Shown: one piece after another, positions 35,038-46,379 of the stretch
How positions within the stretch are numbered: position 1 is the first letter of the stretch
Layout: every line of letters starts with the position of its first letter
Assembly: GCA_945859605.1 (NCBI GenBank)
Contig: OX243816.1
Coordinates: 124,001 to 188,000 of the forward strand
Length of the DNA stretch: 64,000 nucleotides
Direction: 5' to 3'
From: Lumbricus rubellus
Taxonomy: Eukaryota > Annelida > Clitellata > Crassiclitellata > Lumbricidae
Notes under the pieces: generated by a model
Database searches by the model: none
What the model was told of the DNA's origin: nothing
Seen by the model: the letters and a program-made list of their open reading frames with translations, nothing else
Position numbers and translations under genes: made by a program

Positions 35038-36511
35038 GGGCCAAAAAAGTAATCCCCCTACGATGTTTTGCCAATATCTTGGCCAAAATAAGAATTTTTT
35101 AGATCAAGTTTTACGGGCTTAAAGGTAAATCATATCTACGTAAATTAGCCAAATTTTATTGATATGCGTGAAACAGACCAAAAGTTATGCCGCTTTTAGT
35201 GCGCCCACCTCCTGGTTTTTGACTATCCAAAAACGTAACGCTAGAAAAGTCACAAAAACGATTTTATTAAGTTGCATCTCTAATAATTCTTATCAAATGA
35301 ACTTTATATTGCCACAGATAATCATTATTGCCACTATTTAGAAGCAGTGGCGGCGACAGGATTTCAGTTTTTGGGGGGCTGAATTTCCATAAAAAATTCC
35401 ATTTTAAAATTTCTGACGACCTTTTTTTAGTCATCCGGTCGAAATCTTGCAAAAATTTTCCATTTCATCGTCAAAATTTTCTGATGACCTTGTTTTAGTC
35501 ATTGGCTTTAATTTTTTGGGGGGAGGGGGGCTGAACGTCGAAATTTGTCATTTTTACATGGGGAAAAAATGAATCGCCTATTTTTGGGGGGCTTAGCCCC
35601 CATAGCCCTTTGCCGCCGCTAATGTTTAGAAGAGAAACATGGTGCCAGTTTGGCTGCACATCACTGTGACATCATTTTGGCAAGGTGACTATAAGGCTGC
35701 AAAAAAGAATTTTCAGATTCAAATTTTGCTATTAAAAACAGTAACATTGAAATTTACGAGACATTTAAATGGCCAAGGCTTCAATGACAGACAAAATATG
35801 TATTCAGATACTTCACGAGCAAGGTCTTGGAGCTGAAGCAATAATCACCACTTGCTCTGATAAAGAGGGAGAGTGGAGAAATTATGAGTTAAATTGAGAG
35901 TTACGAGGTATGCCGTTGATGAAAGGAGATCAGCGCAACGTCAATATTATTGTTCTATTTTCATTGAGAAGAACCAATAGCCTCTGATCTCCAGAATTTT
36001 TACCCGATAGGTTATCAAGTGTGGAGAGCTATTCCGGAGAAATACCACAATTTGCGGCCAAAATCAAGAGTTGTTACAATTGATGGTCGCATTGGAATTG
36101 ATTTGGAAAGACCTGACTCTCGAACACATGAACAAGGCCTTCAAGAACTTTGCAAAAAGTCTGAGAACAATTTCTGAACAAGTGTGAGCACTGGTGGTTG
36201 ACACATTGAACCCAAGTTGTGAAGCAATATCAAGTTCATTTGATAACAATTATTTGAAAGATGTGATTTAATCAAATCTTTTTTGCTACATTTCATCGTG
36301 TTACAGTTTGGATCGTCAAAAAACGGTGGGTGGGCTCACTAAAAGCGGTATAACTTTTGTCCTGTTTCACATAATATCGATGAAATTTGGCTATTGTAGG
36401 CTACGTAGATATGAATTACCTTTAAGCCCGTAAATTTTATTTGAAAAATTCTTATTTTGGACCAAGATATTGGCAAAACATCGCAGGGGATAACTTTTTT
36501 GGCCCACCCTG
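35034..36511. mobile_element. Mariner/Tc-like element with about 210-bp terminal inverted repeats
   Basis: Left end GGGTGGGCCAAAAAAGTAAT and right end (complement) CAGGGTGGGCCAAAAAAGTT continue as inverted repeats for about 210 bp (35034-35245 and 36300-36511), with TA on each side. It inserted at the edge of a (TA)n tract. The interior contains broken frames such as NKAFKNFAKSLRTISEQV with stops, possibly the remnant of a DDE transposase, but this is weak. A hAT-type MITE lies inside. Confidence 0.8.
35345..35624. mobile_element. hAT-type MITE nested in the mariner-like element
   Basis: The 280-bp copy of the 7388-7670 family starts CAGTGGCGGCGACAGG and ends GCCGCCGCTAATG. It has an 8-bp target duplication TTTAGAAG (35337-35344 and 35625-35632). 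It shares CTGAACGTCGAAATTTG and CATGGGGAAAAAATG with its relative. Confidence 0.88.
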
Positions 36512-36513
36512 TA

Positions 36514-38167
36514 CATATAATTATGTTGGCCTATACATACAGTGTATCTGGTAACAAGTGATAGCATGATGAAGATTGGAGGCTGTTGATAAGAAAACAA
36601 AGATTTTTGTTGTAGGTTATGAATTTGCACAATGATTACCAAAAACCCTAGTCAGATGACGAAACAGGACTGTTCAGCTTGTAATCTGTAGATCAAGAAG
36701 GTTTTTTTAAAAAGAAGTTGTGTGTCGTTGTTTAGGAGATTATTATTAAAATCTGTTGAAATAGGCCTGTGACTGACGTGGTGACTCAAAAGTAGAACTC
36801 GGCGCAGAAATAAGCCGTTTCGACATTTCAACATATAGGTCACTCCTCCTTTGTAAGGCGTATCGACATCTCTAACATGTAATGTAATGTAATTAGTAAT
36901 TTCTCTAGCGCCGCTCACAGCCGAGGCCATCCAGTAGCGCTCCCAGTGCGATAACCCCCCAGAGAGAAAAATAGGTCTTAAAAAGACATATATATATATA
37001 TATATATAATCTCCTAAACAACGAAAAACCCAAGATTTTTTGGAAAAAACAAGATTTTTTGGTCGAAAAAAAGAACAAAAAATATATAATCGGACTGTAT
37101 AGAGCACAAACGTGCTATGAACATGGGCGTCCGCAGGAATTTTTCTAGGGGGGCGCAAACTTTTAAATGTCACATGGTCGAAATTTAATGGGTGACAGTT
37201 TGAATTTCCATATTACCACGAGAGAATCCAATAGCCTACCAATACGTTATGCGCCCAAATAAATAAATATAGGTTGAACTGTCTTGTAGAACGAATCGAT
37301 AATCACAGAAAGTCGAGTTAATTGTAACAACCACAACCAAATAATCTAAATTTATGTGCCACTATGCGAAAAATCCAGGGGGCGCACTTGCGGCCCCGCT
37401 GCGGACGCCCATGGATATGAACTCTCTAAATCGCATTGGACATATCACGTTTGTCCTCTTATACAGTCGTATAATAATAGTGATAGAGTGGAATGAAGAG
37501 AATTCCATAATGAGGGCCCAATGATGGCAAAGGATCGAGTTAGAGCAATAGTGGTCCTAGCTCGTGGGTCCAACGTTGCCACTCTCCAAAAAACAAGTTG
37601 GAGCGTCGATAAAACCCAAGTTGCCAAATCCTCCGAAAATTTCAAAAAATTTCCGTCAAAAAATTCTGACGACCTTTTTTTAGTCATCTGGACCCAAAAA
37701 AAATTAGGCCTACAATTTCCCGTCCGAAAATTCTCATGACTTTTTTTTAGGCGTCAGCCCAAATCTTTCCGAAATAGGCCTATCCGCAGTTTCCTGATTT
37801 TTTGCGAAAAAACCCAATTTCCCAAGTTCGGATCGAAAAACCCAAGATTTTTTGGTTGAAAAAAAGAGAAAAAAACCCAAATCCCTTTTTAAGAAAACCC
37901 ATTCCCAAGTTCGGATCGATAAACCCAAGATCTTGTGAAAAAAAATCAAGGAGTGGCAACGCTGGCTCTATCCACAGAACGGATGAATGAGTAATGGAAT
38001 GGAACCAAACATGACGTCGTGTAGGCCTAGGCGTGGTTATTAACCATTCTGTTCAATCTAAGAACGAAAAGTAATATATAGGGCTATTTGTGATTAAATC
38101 ATGTAATAATAATATAATAATATCTTTTCTTTATTGAAACGCCTGCAAGACGCACTGCGCTTTACAT
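36514..38167. other. Decayed repeats, no gene
   Basis: Includes a LINE-tail relic (about 36898-36960), a short (TA)n, and pieces with CCCAAGATTTTTTGG in both orientations at 37028-37070 and 37835-37945, which look like halves of another MITE family. GACGACCTTTTTTTAGTC near 37668 links it to the CAGTGGCGGCG family. Confidence 0.5.
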
Positions 38168-39162
38168 GTAGGGGAAGTAGGGGCGAGATGGACCCTTGGG
38201 GCATGATGGATCCCGTCAATATAAGGTATCTATGATGTCGCCACCTTCCGAATGAACTCTAATTACTATAATACTGTTGATGCTTAGGTGATTTGTCCAA
38301 ACTAAATGACCGAAACCTCATTTCCTCGTTTTTTTTATGGTGAAAATTTGATTTTCGACCTGCCAGATCTTATTTTCAGGAAACACTTATTTGCTAAGTA
38401 TTCAATTGCACGTTGTGACAGGCTTTTGATAAAAATATATTTCGTTAAAACCCGTTTCTGCTGTATTAACGAATCCAATGTTGGCAGGATAACCAGTAGA
38501 TTTAATATTTTATTGGTGAAAAGTTTATACCTTACCCATGGGGGCTAGTTGGATCCGTCACCGACGGGGCAAGACGGACCTTGTGATCCATCTTGCCCCG
38601 TTTGTGTGAATTTTTCATGTAATTCGACTTTTTTCATCCGATTTCACATGTTAGTTAATTATTATGTTATTATTACTATAACAATAATTTTTGGATACAA
38701 TAATAATGACAATTAACGCGAAATACATTATTGTAGTGGTCTATCTTGTTCCACCATGGGGGCAAGATGGACCACCAAAATCCCATGAAATTTCAAAATA
38801 TACTAAAATGTAACTTATGCGTTATTCTTAATGTTTTAATTTATAGACGACAACATATGTGTATAAAAATAGTATTCTACATGTGGCCAGAACATGCTAC
38901 GATGAAAGCATAATGCGTGGGGCAGGATTTATTAGACTGGTCCATCTTGCCCCATAGTGGGGGCAAGATGGACCATTACAACTAAATTTTTTAATTTAAA
39001 AAATCTTATTATCAAAAAGGGATGCAATTAAATTTGTGTTGCCCTTAGCTACATTACTGTATAAGCTACGAGTAACCAAAAATTTGTGTCCGTGATGCAC
39101 GTTTATGGTGTCTTAAAACTAGAGGTCCGTTACGGGGTCCGTCTCGCCCCTACTTCCCCTAC
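38168..39162. mobile_element. 1-kb TIR element with reiterated GGGGCAAGATGGACC motif
   Basis: Ends are GTAGGGGAAGTAGGGGCGAG(ATGGACCC) and its near-exact complement at 39135-39162. GGGGCAAGATGGACC or its complement recurs at about 38567, 38590, 38758, 38940 and 38958. No long frame; presumably non-autonomous. Confidence 0.75.
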
Positions 39163-40857
39163 AAGTTATATGCAGTAATCTTAAACTTAACTACAAACTG
39201 AGCAGACAGCTTTGCAATTACAATTACAATGGCGCTAATAGCAGCCTACAAATCAAATCCGCCCAAATAATTTTTGCTACCGATAAAGCGTGTAGGCATA
39301 TTATAGGCTAGAGCCTATAGGCCTGCGAGTGTTGTGTTCGTAGACGATTATCTATACCTCAAAGAGCTTAATTGTGAACAAAAAGCGGCTAGGTAATTAG
39401 GTAGCCTATACGAATCGGCCTACGAATAAATTCATATTGAACTTGGCCTGATAAATCCTGCGAGACTTTTAAATTCTTATTAGGAACTAGCTGTGCCGGA
39501 CCACGCGTTGCTGTGGCTGAAAAGATCGTCCAACCCTCGATCCCTACCTCCCTTCCCATGCCTCCCTTAGTCCCTCCCTACCTCCATTCCTCCCTACTTT
39601 CCCTCCCTCCGCATCCCTCCCTTCCTCTGCCTCTCTGCATCCCTTCCTCCCGTTTCCTCCCATCCCCTTAATTCGCACGTCCAACTTATGGCGCTATAAA
39701 AAACACGCGCGGATATCGCATATAAAAACACGACCGCATTCGCAAATGCAACGTTGTGTGAAAATTGAAATCGAAATCGCTGGAATCGAATGCAAAGTTG
39801 TGCAAAAAGATGGCGCTTTTTCCAATAAAGCATATAAAAACCCGGGTGTTCGAATTCGAATGAAAATATGAAAACCATCGGTGAAGAGGTTCCCGAGATC
39901 CTTGATTTTGTACAAACCCACAGCTACAAATATGCGCTATAAAAAAAGACGCGCGGATATATGCGCCATAAAAACACGGTCGCATTGGAATGTAGGCCTA
40001 CGTGTGAAAATTAAAATCAAAATCGCTCAAATCGAATGCAAAGTTGTTGGTTTTTTGTATAAAAGATTGCGCTTTTCCCAGAAAAAGCATACACAAACCC
40101 TCTCGTATTCGAACGGAACGTTTTGGTAAAATTTTGAAAGCGATCGGTGAAGATATTTCCGAGATCCTTGATTAGATACAAAATTTTACATTTTTATTTG
40201 TATAGATTTTAATAATATCCCCACTTACGTGTATAATCCGAACCTGTCTGAGTGCAGAGAACGAACGACGAACCAACTTATGATTGTTCCTACTCATAGC
40301 CTATCTCATACGTTAATTGCGCTTGAGTCAAGAATAAATTTCAGCTAGCGTAATATGTTAAGCTATTAATGGCAGTACGCCGACCCACAACTATGATAAA
40401 AAAGAATGCCAGTTTAGCCCTATTTACTAATATTGACCACGCTGTCGGTGGACGGCTGTAGACTCACCCACCATCAAGATCTCCGACTGAAAAATGAGCT
40501 AAACATTTGGGCTTTTGCTAGATGTGCATTGGTAAGGATCGAATGTCAGTTTCGCGATATGACTGGTAAGCCAATATAATACTCTCAGAAAACTGGTTGA
40601 GAGGCGTCGTTTGAATAATTATCGTTGTTATATAATTTATGTAGGCATCCTGGGCGGTGGAATCACGTGGTTTATGTTGAAACATCTTGGCCCAAGATGT
40701 TTAATCATAGAACATGGCTTGATGACGTGTCTTCTTTTCATTGCACCGCAGTCCACGTACACCTTTAACCTTACCCCATAATATTACATGTTAAACTCTA
40801 ACGACTAACGTCACTGGGCAGCTCAACATACATGTAGGAAGCTCTGTCTATTAATAT
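39163..40857. other. Non-coding, unassigned repeats
   Basis: Holds a CCCTCCCT tract (39545-39660) and an imperfect tandem duplication of about 240 bp. AAAACACGCGCGGATATCGC near 39701 and AAAAGACGCGCGGATATATG near 39944 start similar segments, each ending near GAAGAGGTTCCCGAGATCCT or GAAGATATTTCCGAGATCCT. No gene-like frame. Confidence 0.5.
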
Positions 40858-42272
40858 AGGGTCACCCGGGGGGTTATGGACACCCTGGGTGTTATGGCCA
40901 CCCCTCTTCTACAGCTTAATGTGATAATATAATAAACTCTAATCTGTTTATAGCTCTATGCACATTCGTCCTTCACCTTTCAACTATAAACTGATGCCCC
41001 GATGGTAAAATTAAGATTTATACGCGTTGTTTTTAAAATTATCCCATTTCTATAAAATAGCTAACCCTGATTATGAAAATTGTAAAAAATGTGCCTTTTT
41101 GAGGAAAAATTTAGAAGTTGGCAGTTTTAAATAAAGGCTATTTGACATTGTATAGGGCCTATATGTCTTTTATTTCACGTCATGTGCTTCCTAAACGTGA
41201 GAAAACAACGGCCCATTGCTATTGGGGTGATATGGACACTGAGACACCGGGGTGATATGGACATTGTCCATATCACCCCTGGTGATATATAATACATAGT
41301 GGGGTGATATGGACACCCTAATGTCCATATCACCCCGGTTGAATGTTCATACCTCCCCAGCTGTGTTTTAAAGATGTTTTAAACAGACTTAATGATGTTG
41401 GTATAATTTAATTGCTTTTTGTGATCATAATTATTGCAAACAATGCTACGAGAGTTCCAAAATAGACACATTAGGGTTCAGTGGTCTTTAGACAATGCCA
41501 AATTAGCAGGTGCACCACTGATGCGCTGGATCCATCGTATGTGCCGCTCAATGTACACCTACAGTGCAGGAAGAGATCTGGTATATCCCCAATGTTTGGG
41601 CATCCTGATGTAGGGCCTACCGGTGATGGCACCGGATCAATCCTATGCCTTTTTATGTGGTATACCAGAGGAGCCACTGGGACCATCATCTATGTCAGTT
41701 TTGCTGAACTTACCGGATGACGCACTGGATCCATCGCATGTGCCACTCAATGTAGGTCTACAGGAAGAAACATCTGGTATAGGCCTATCCATCCCCAATG
41801 TTTGGGCAGTTTAATGTACCGGCGATGGCATTGGATCTATTGCCCATGTCTACGCTACTCAACGAACCGGAAGATTTCCCAGGGCCAGCATCCATGTCCG
41901 TGTCTCCAGAGATGGACACAAAGTGTTGCCTTTGTTCTGGTTACCAATGTTCTCATAAAGTTAATGACTGTTTAATGTTTCTTAATAACTTTCATATCAA
42001 TCAGGTGCTTTTGGGTGATATCGACATTAGTGGGGTGATATGGACACCCCATGGCCATATCCCCCCAACATCGGGGTGATATGGACACAAAACAAAAATT
42101 ATATTTTCGAATTTTCCACAAAAACCTATTTATATTTTTCAGCTTTTAATAACGTTCCAAGTACCTCTCTTAGAGTACTTTGAAAAGGAATATTCACATT
42201 GTAATCTTTATTTAAACTTAAGCATATAATAGCCGAAATGCTTAAGGGGTCCATAACCCCCCGGTTGACCCT
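40858..42272. mobile_element. 1.4-kb TIR element with reiterated GGGGTGATATGGACA motif
   Basis: The left end AGGGTCACCCGGGGGGTTAT(GGAC) faces the right end, whose complement is AGGGTCAACCGGGGGGTTAT(GGAC). GGGGTGATATGGACA or its complement recurs at least seven times (41224-41340, 42014-42090). Frames between 41471 and 42079 hold imperfect repeats (DALDPSYVPLNV / DALDPSHVPLNV) unlike a transposase. Confidence 0.78.
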
Positions 42273-42534
42273 ATATGAGGTCGTTGTAGGCATCAAGTAA
42301 AGCTTCAATTACTTGGCCAAAACATTCATTCAAACAGGTTACACAGTTTAATAGGACCAAAAATAGCATAGTGAAGTCATTATTTAATAATAATTATTAT
42401 AGTGGTACACAGGGCTAAAGAAATAGTCCAGTGGGCGCAAACGCGGTCTTTTATGGCGAATTTTAACTTTTAAAACATGCTCATTGATACAACATTTCTG
42501 AACAAATCTTAACCAATCAATCACATTCAATCAA

Positions 42535-43104
42535 TCACATAAATTTATATAGCGCCTCTTCAAGATCTCTACTCAGAGGCGCTCCCAACCCAAGCCTGGT
42601 CAAAAGAAAGGTCTTTAGATGACGGTAGAAAGAGCCAGCAGAGTCACGAGGAAGAGAACGGAGAGCCGTAGGGAGGCCATTCCAGATAGCTGGACCCACC
42701 ACGGAATAAGCTCTTCGCTGCATAGTAGGCCTAGCGGTACGACAAAAAGGGACAAGATAGTCACCGCGGGCAGCTGACCGCAGCGAACGGCGGCCCAGAG
42801 AAACGGAGACAGGAGTAAAAAGTGCACATAGATATGATGGAGCTTGAGACAGGATGCAGCGCCAAGCAATACACGAAACTCTGTAAGCAATGCGTTGCTG
42901 CAGTGGGAGCCAGTGGAGGTCGTCCCTCATGAAGGCAGAAACGTGATCGAACCGGGAGATGCCACCAACCAAGCGTGCTGCAGATCGAAGGACCCTAACC
43001 AAGGAGTTCAGGCGGACCTGTGGGAGGCCGACATAAAGAGAAGAGCAGTAATCTAAGCGGCTGCAAACAAAGACATGGACAAGAGTAGAAGATGCAGTGA
43101 ATGA
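42535..43104 (-). pseudogene. L2/CR1-like LINE 3' fragment, interrupted
   Basis: On the minus strand: CSRLDYCSSLYVGLP, RVLRSAARLVGG, DDLHWLPLQQRIAYRV, GPAIWNGLP, the reverse transcriptase C-terminus. It ends in a LINE 3' terminus (GAGGCGCTATATAAATTT at 42538-42555). The upstream part continues beyond an inserted sequence at 43755-43865 (SVRDLGVILDQELSFCKHI). The core catalytic region is missing. Confidence 0.85.
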
Positions 43105-43754
43105 GAGAGAGAGCGAGCAACAACGCGCAGCTGTCGAATTTGGTAATAGCAGGCACGTTTGTATATCTGGGAAGCAGAATAACGAAAGATGCAGAATGTA
43201 ATGTAGAAGTAAAGTCAAGGTTAGCCATGGGTACATCAGTCATGATTAAGTTGACAAAGGTTTGGAAGAACAAGGCAATCAGCTCCAAGACAAAGATACG
43301 ACTGATGAGGGCCTTAGTGTGGCCAGTGGCAACATACGGTTGTGAGACGTGGACTCTTAAGAAGGAGGAGGAAAGACTTATACAGGCTTTCGAAAACAAA
43401 TGCATCAGGAAACTACTACGTATTTCATGGACAGAAATGTTGACTAATGAACGAGTTTACAAATTAGCAGGGACAAAAAGCGAGTTATTAGGTCATGTCA
43501 AAACCCGGAAATTACGTTACTTCGGTCACATCCTGCGACAGCAGGACAATATTGAAAATAGTGTCATGACGGGATTAGCGCAGGGTGTTCGCGGTCGCGG
43601 TAGACCTAGAATATGCTGGCTTGATAACATCACGCTGTGGACCGGTTTATCAGGAGCGGCGCTATTGCGGACTGTAAAGGATAGATATTGCTGGAGTACT
43701 TTGGTCCACTCATGTAGCCAACCGTCGCGCAGCGACGTCGGCGTATTGACATGA
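43105..43754 (+). pseudogene. Second LINE fragment inserted in the first, opposite strand
   Basis: Frame 43101-43754 encodes GTFVYLGSRITKDAEC, KIRLMRALVWPVATYGCETW, LRISWTEMLTNERVYKLAGT and LRYFGHILRQQDNIE, the C-terminal reverse transcriptase region of another LINE clade. It splits the minus-strand LINE into 42535-43104 and 43755-43865, so it inserted later. Confidence 0.85.
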
Positions 43755-43865
43755 CATGACAGGCACGTGACAGGGAAGATAATTATGTGCTTACAGAAGG
43801 AGAGTTCTTGGTCTAAGATGACTCCAAGGTCACGGACCGAGGTAGAGAAACACCACCTGCGTTCA
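43755..43865 (-). pseudogene. Upstream piece of the interrupted minus-strand LINE
   Basis: Encodes SVRDLGVILDQELSFCKHI on the minus strand, the segment that normally precedes SRLDYCSS in L2/CR1 elements. Confidence 0.75.
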
Positions 43866-44616
43866 AAGTCATTTTTCTACAACTAAATATTTGAATTTAA
43901 AAGTAGACATATTTTCAATACGAACACACCATAAAATGATATTTCATACTTTTGACCCCTTGGCCTATTTTAACCTTTAGCGCAGTGTATTATTTATCCT
44001 CAAACGACTGGTTTTGAGTCCAAGCGTCACATTGATTTTACGAACATTTTGTCAGCCTCATCCGAACAAGAGAAAATCCAACTTCATTTGAACAAATTAG
44101 GCTACTCTTCAATTATATTACTCTTCTATGTGTTATATTGCATTATTGTTGATGCCCCTTCGTGCTTTTGTAAATGAAGTAATAAAGGCTATACTCACTT
44201 ACTTACTTAAAGGAGGTCTAAAATTCTTGCTAAAATTATTGCTCGATAAATAGTCTGCAAAATAATTAAATGTGGCAAAATTCATTCCATATTCATGAAA
44301 ACGTGAATAATAGATGTTGCGGTATAATAGGCATCACTTTTAAATAAACGTACAAACTTGTTCTCAATTCTCATAACTTTCATTTTCATAAATTTTCAAG
44401 GGGCACGGTGGACCACCTTAGCGGTGGACTATTAGATTCCTAGACATCATAATATTACTAAATGCAAGATGTCTATGATTAGACTAAGCCACAAATGTGT
44501 TATTAATAGTGCCCAAAATTGTTAAGTTCGCCGATCGACGTAAGCCATATTATTTACCATTGCGATTATATTGCGAACTGTTTAGGTAAGTTAAATACAC
44601 TTAGGTAAAGACGCAC
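43866..44616. other. AT-rich non-coding stretch
   Basis: No supported frame. A TTACTTACTTAAAGG tail-like motif at about 44198-44215 may mark an old retroelement end. Confidence 0.5.
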
Positions 44617-44854
44617 ACTGCGTGCCCGTACTCCAAACAGTATGGCTGCCAACGAATGCAATAAAATTAGAGCGCGACCATCGACGACATTGTTCATCAA
44701 TTCAGCTTCAGCAGAATGACTGCACTAAACCTAAAACTAACCGACCCTCACGCTTTGCATGTTGAGATGCATGTTGCGATGTCGTCGATCCGTCGCGCTC
44801 TAATTTTATTGCATTCGTTGGCAGCCATATTGTTTGGAGTACGGGCACGCAGTG
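44617..44854. mobile_element. Palindromic MITE of about 238 bp
   Basis: Arms CACTGCGTGCCCGTACTCCA.. (44617-44690) and their complement (44778-44854) share about 75 bp with few mismatches around an unrelated centre. The minus-strand frame 44708-44950 is a shadow. Confidence 0.85.
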
Positions 44855-44878
44855 TTCGTTTTTACCCAGTTTGATTAT

Positions 44879-45368
44879 GGGGCCGTCCATAAAGTATGTC
44901 ACGCCATTTTTGACCATTTTTGACCCCCTCCCCCTGTCACAAACTGTCACACTTTCTCGGACCCCCCCCCCTTAGAGTATGTCACACTTTCTCGGACCCC
45001 CCCTAAAGTACGTCGCTCTTTCGAATTTTTTTGTAATTAACACCTTATTCAAATTTAATCTAAAACACACTTCACTATTAAACTGTAAAGCTTCCACTTA
45101 AAAGAACTATCACATTATTAAAATGACTTTAATAGTATAATAGTTAATTGTCAACAGTTGTCACAGTTATTCATTGAAGCAGTAACTCAATGTTGATTGA
45201 ATTTGAAAACAAAAATTGCAAAAATTAGACTAGACAATTATATAATACACATCTTTAAAAAAATTAATGTGTGACGTCACACATGGCCTGACCCCCTCCC
45301 CCTGTCACAAACTGTCACACTTTCTTACACCCCCCCCATTGGAGCGTGACGTACTTTATGGACAGCCC
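44879..45368. mobile_element. 490-bp MITE with GGGGCCGTCCATAAAGTATG ends
   Basis: Left end GGGGCCGTCCATAAAGTATG(TCACGCC) faces right end (complement) GGGCTGTCCATAAAGTACGT(CACGCTCC). TAT is present on both sides. CCCCCTGTCACAAACTGTCA recurs near both ends. No coding frame. Confidence 0.82.
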
Positions 45369-46379
45369 TATATTAATAAATTTGAATAAGCTGGTGCCCC
45401 GCGCTTGGCTTTCAAGTAGCACTTTAGAAATTTGGAGATAACGATTACGATTAAATTTCGCCTCTGCCCGAATGTCTACCTACCTCTGTGAACCACAGGA
45501 GGTGCCCGGTGTTTAGCCTAAAAATATTTGGCTTCAGGTACTTAAACAAATTGCAGTACGATTGCCTTCGGTTGATGCATTGTCGTCCTATTTTAGACTC
45601 CATAGCAGTATTTAAGAAATTAGTAGTAACCTTAAACTTGTTTATTCATTGGAATCATTGGTAGATTCAACTTCCATAAACTTTTATGAACCATCCGATT
45701 AACGCCTTGCTTAATTTTCTGATAAGTTATTTTCTGGTACACCTATACATACGACTTACAAACCTTGAAATTTTATGTCCCATAGTGACATGCTAAGTTT
45801 ACATGGCAATATCATAGCAAGTGCTTATGCTAGACATCAATATGAGTTATAGTAATGCCATCCGACTAACATTTTTGGCAATATGTTTGTATGTATGCGT
45901 GCATTTATTATAGATTGCTTGGTGTTAAATGCTGATGTGTTCTGGGACGATGACAGAATGCTGTTTGAGGACCCACTGTTTTCAACAGCCTCATCACAAA
46001 ACTCAATACAGTTGAATCCTCTGAAATCAGCTCTATCTGTTTCCAACCACTTGTGTGTTTTCAAATTGTGAATATTATCCAAAATCCTCTCTGGATTATG
46101 TTTTTGTCTAAGTAATATTTCCCTTCTGCATTGCTGAGGCTTCTGGCCCATTGCATTGTGTCCACGAGTGCAGTGGTGGCAGCAGCTTTAGTGCTCCTTA
46201 TACCACAGCACTGTCTACTAGGAGCCTCTTGGACTCTAGGCTAAGACCAGCCAAAACAAAATTTATAATGTTGCTGAGATTCTGTATAAACTGAAAATTA
46301 CATGATTTGTAAAGGAGAACAGGTCAGAGAATATTATGTAGACATAAAAAGCAAGTTAAGTACTTTTGTCTAGTTGCAG
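45369..46379. other. Stretch before the unknown gene; possible decayed frame
   Basis: A 104-codon minus-strand frame (45837-46151, with LDNIHNLKTHKWLE and FRGFNCIEFCDE) and an overlapping plus frame are unrecognised. Either could be a transposon remnant; I do not call a gene. Further 5' exons of the gene starting at 46380 could lie here. Confidence 0.35.

Noticed and set aside
41481..42079. Gene inside the 1.4-kb TIR element
   Set aside because: Short overlapping frames made of imperfect repeats with no domain, interrupted by the element's own motif copies.
45837..46151. Minus-strand gene of 104 codons
   Set aside because: Amino-acid composition looks plausible, but there is no recognisable domain, no splice support and an equally open plus frame. 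Kept only as an unassigned note.
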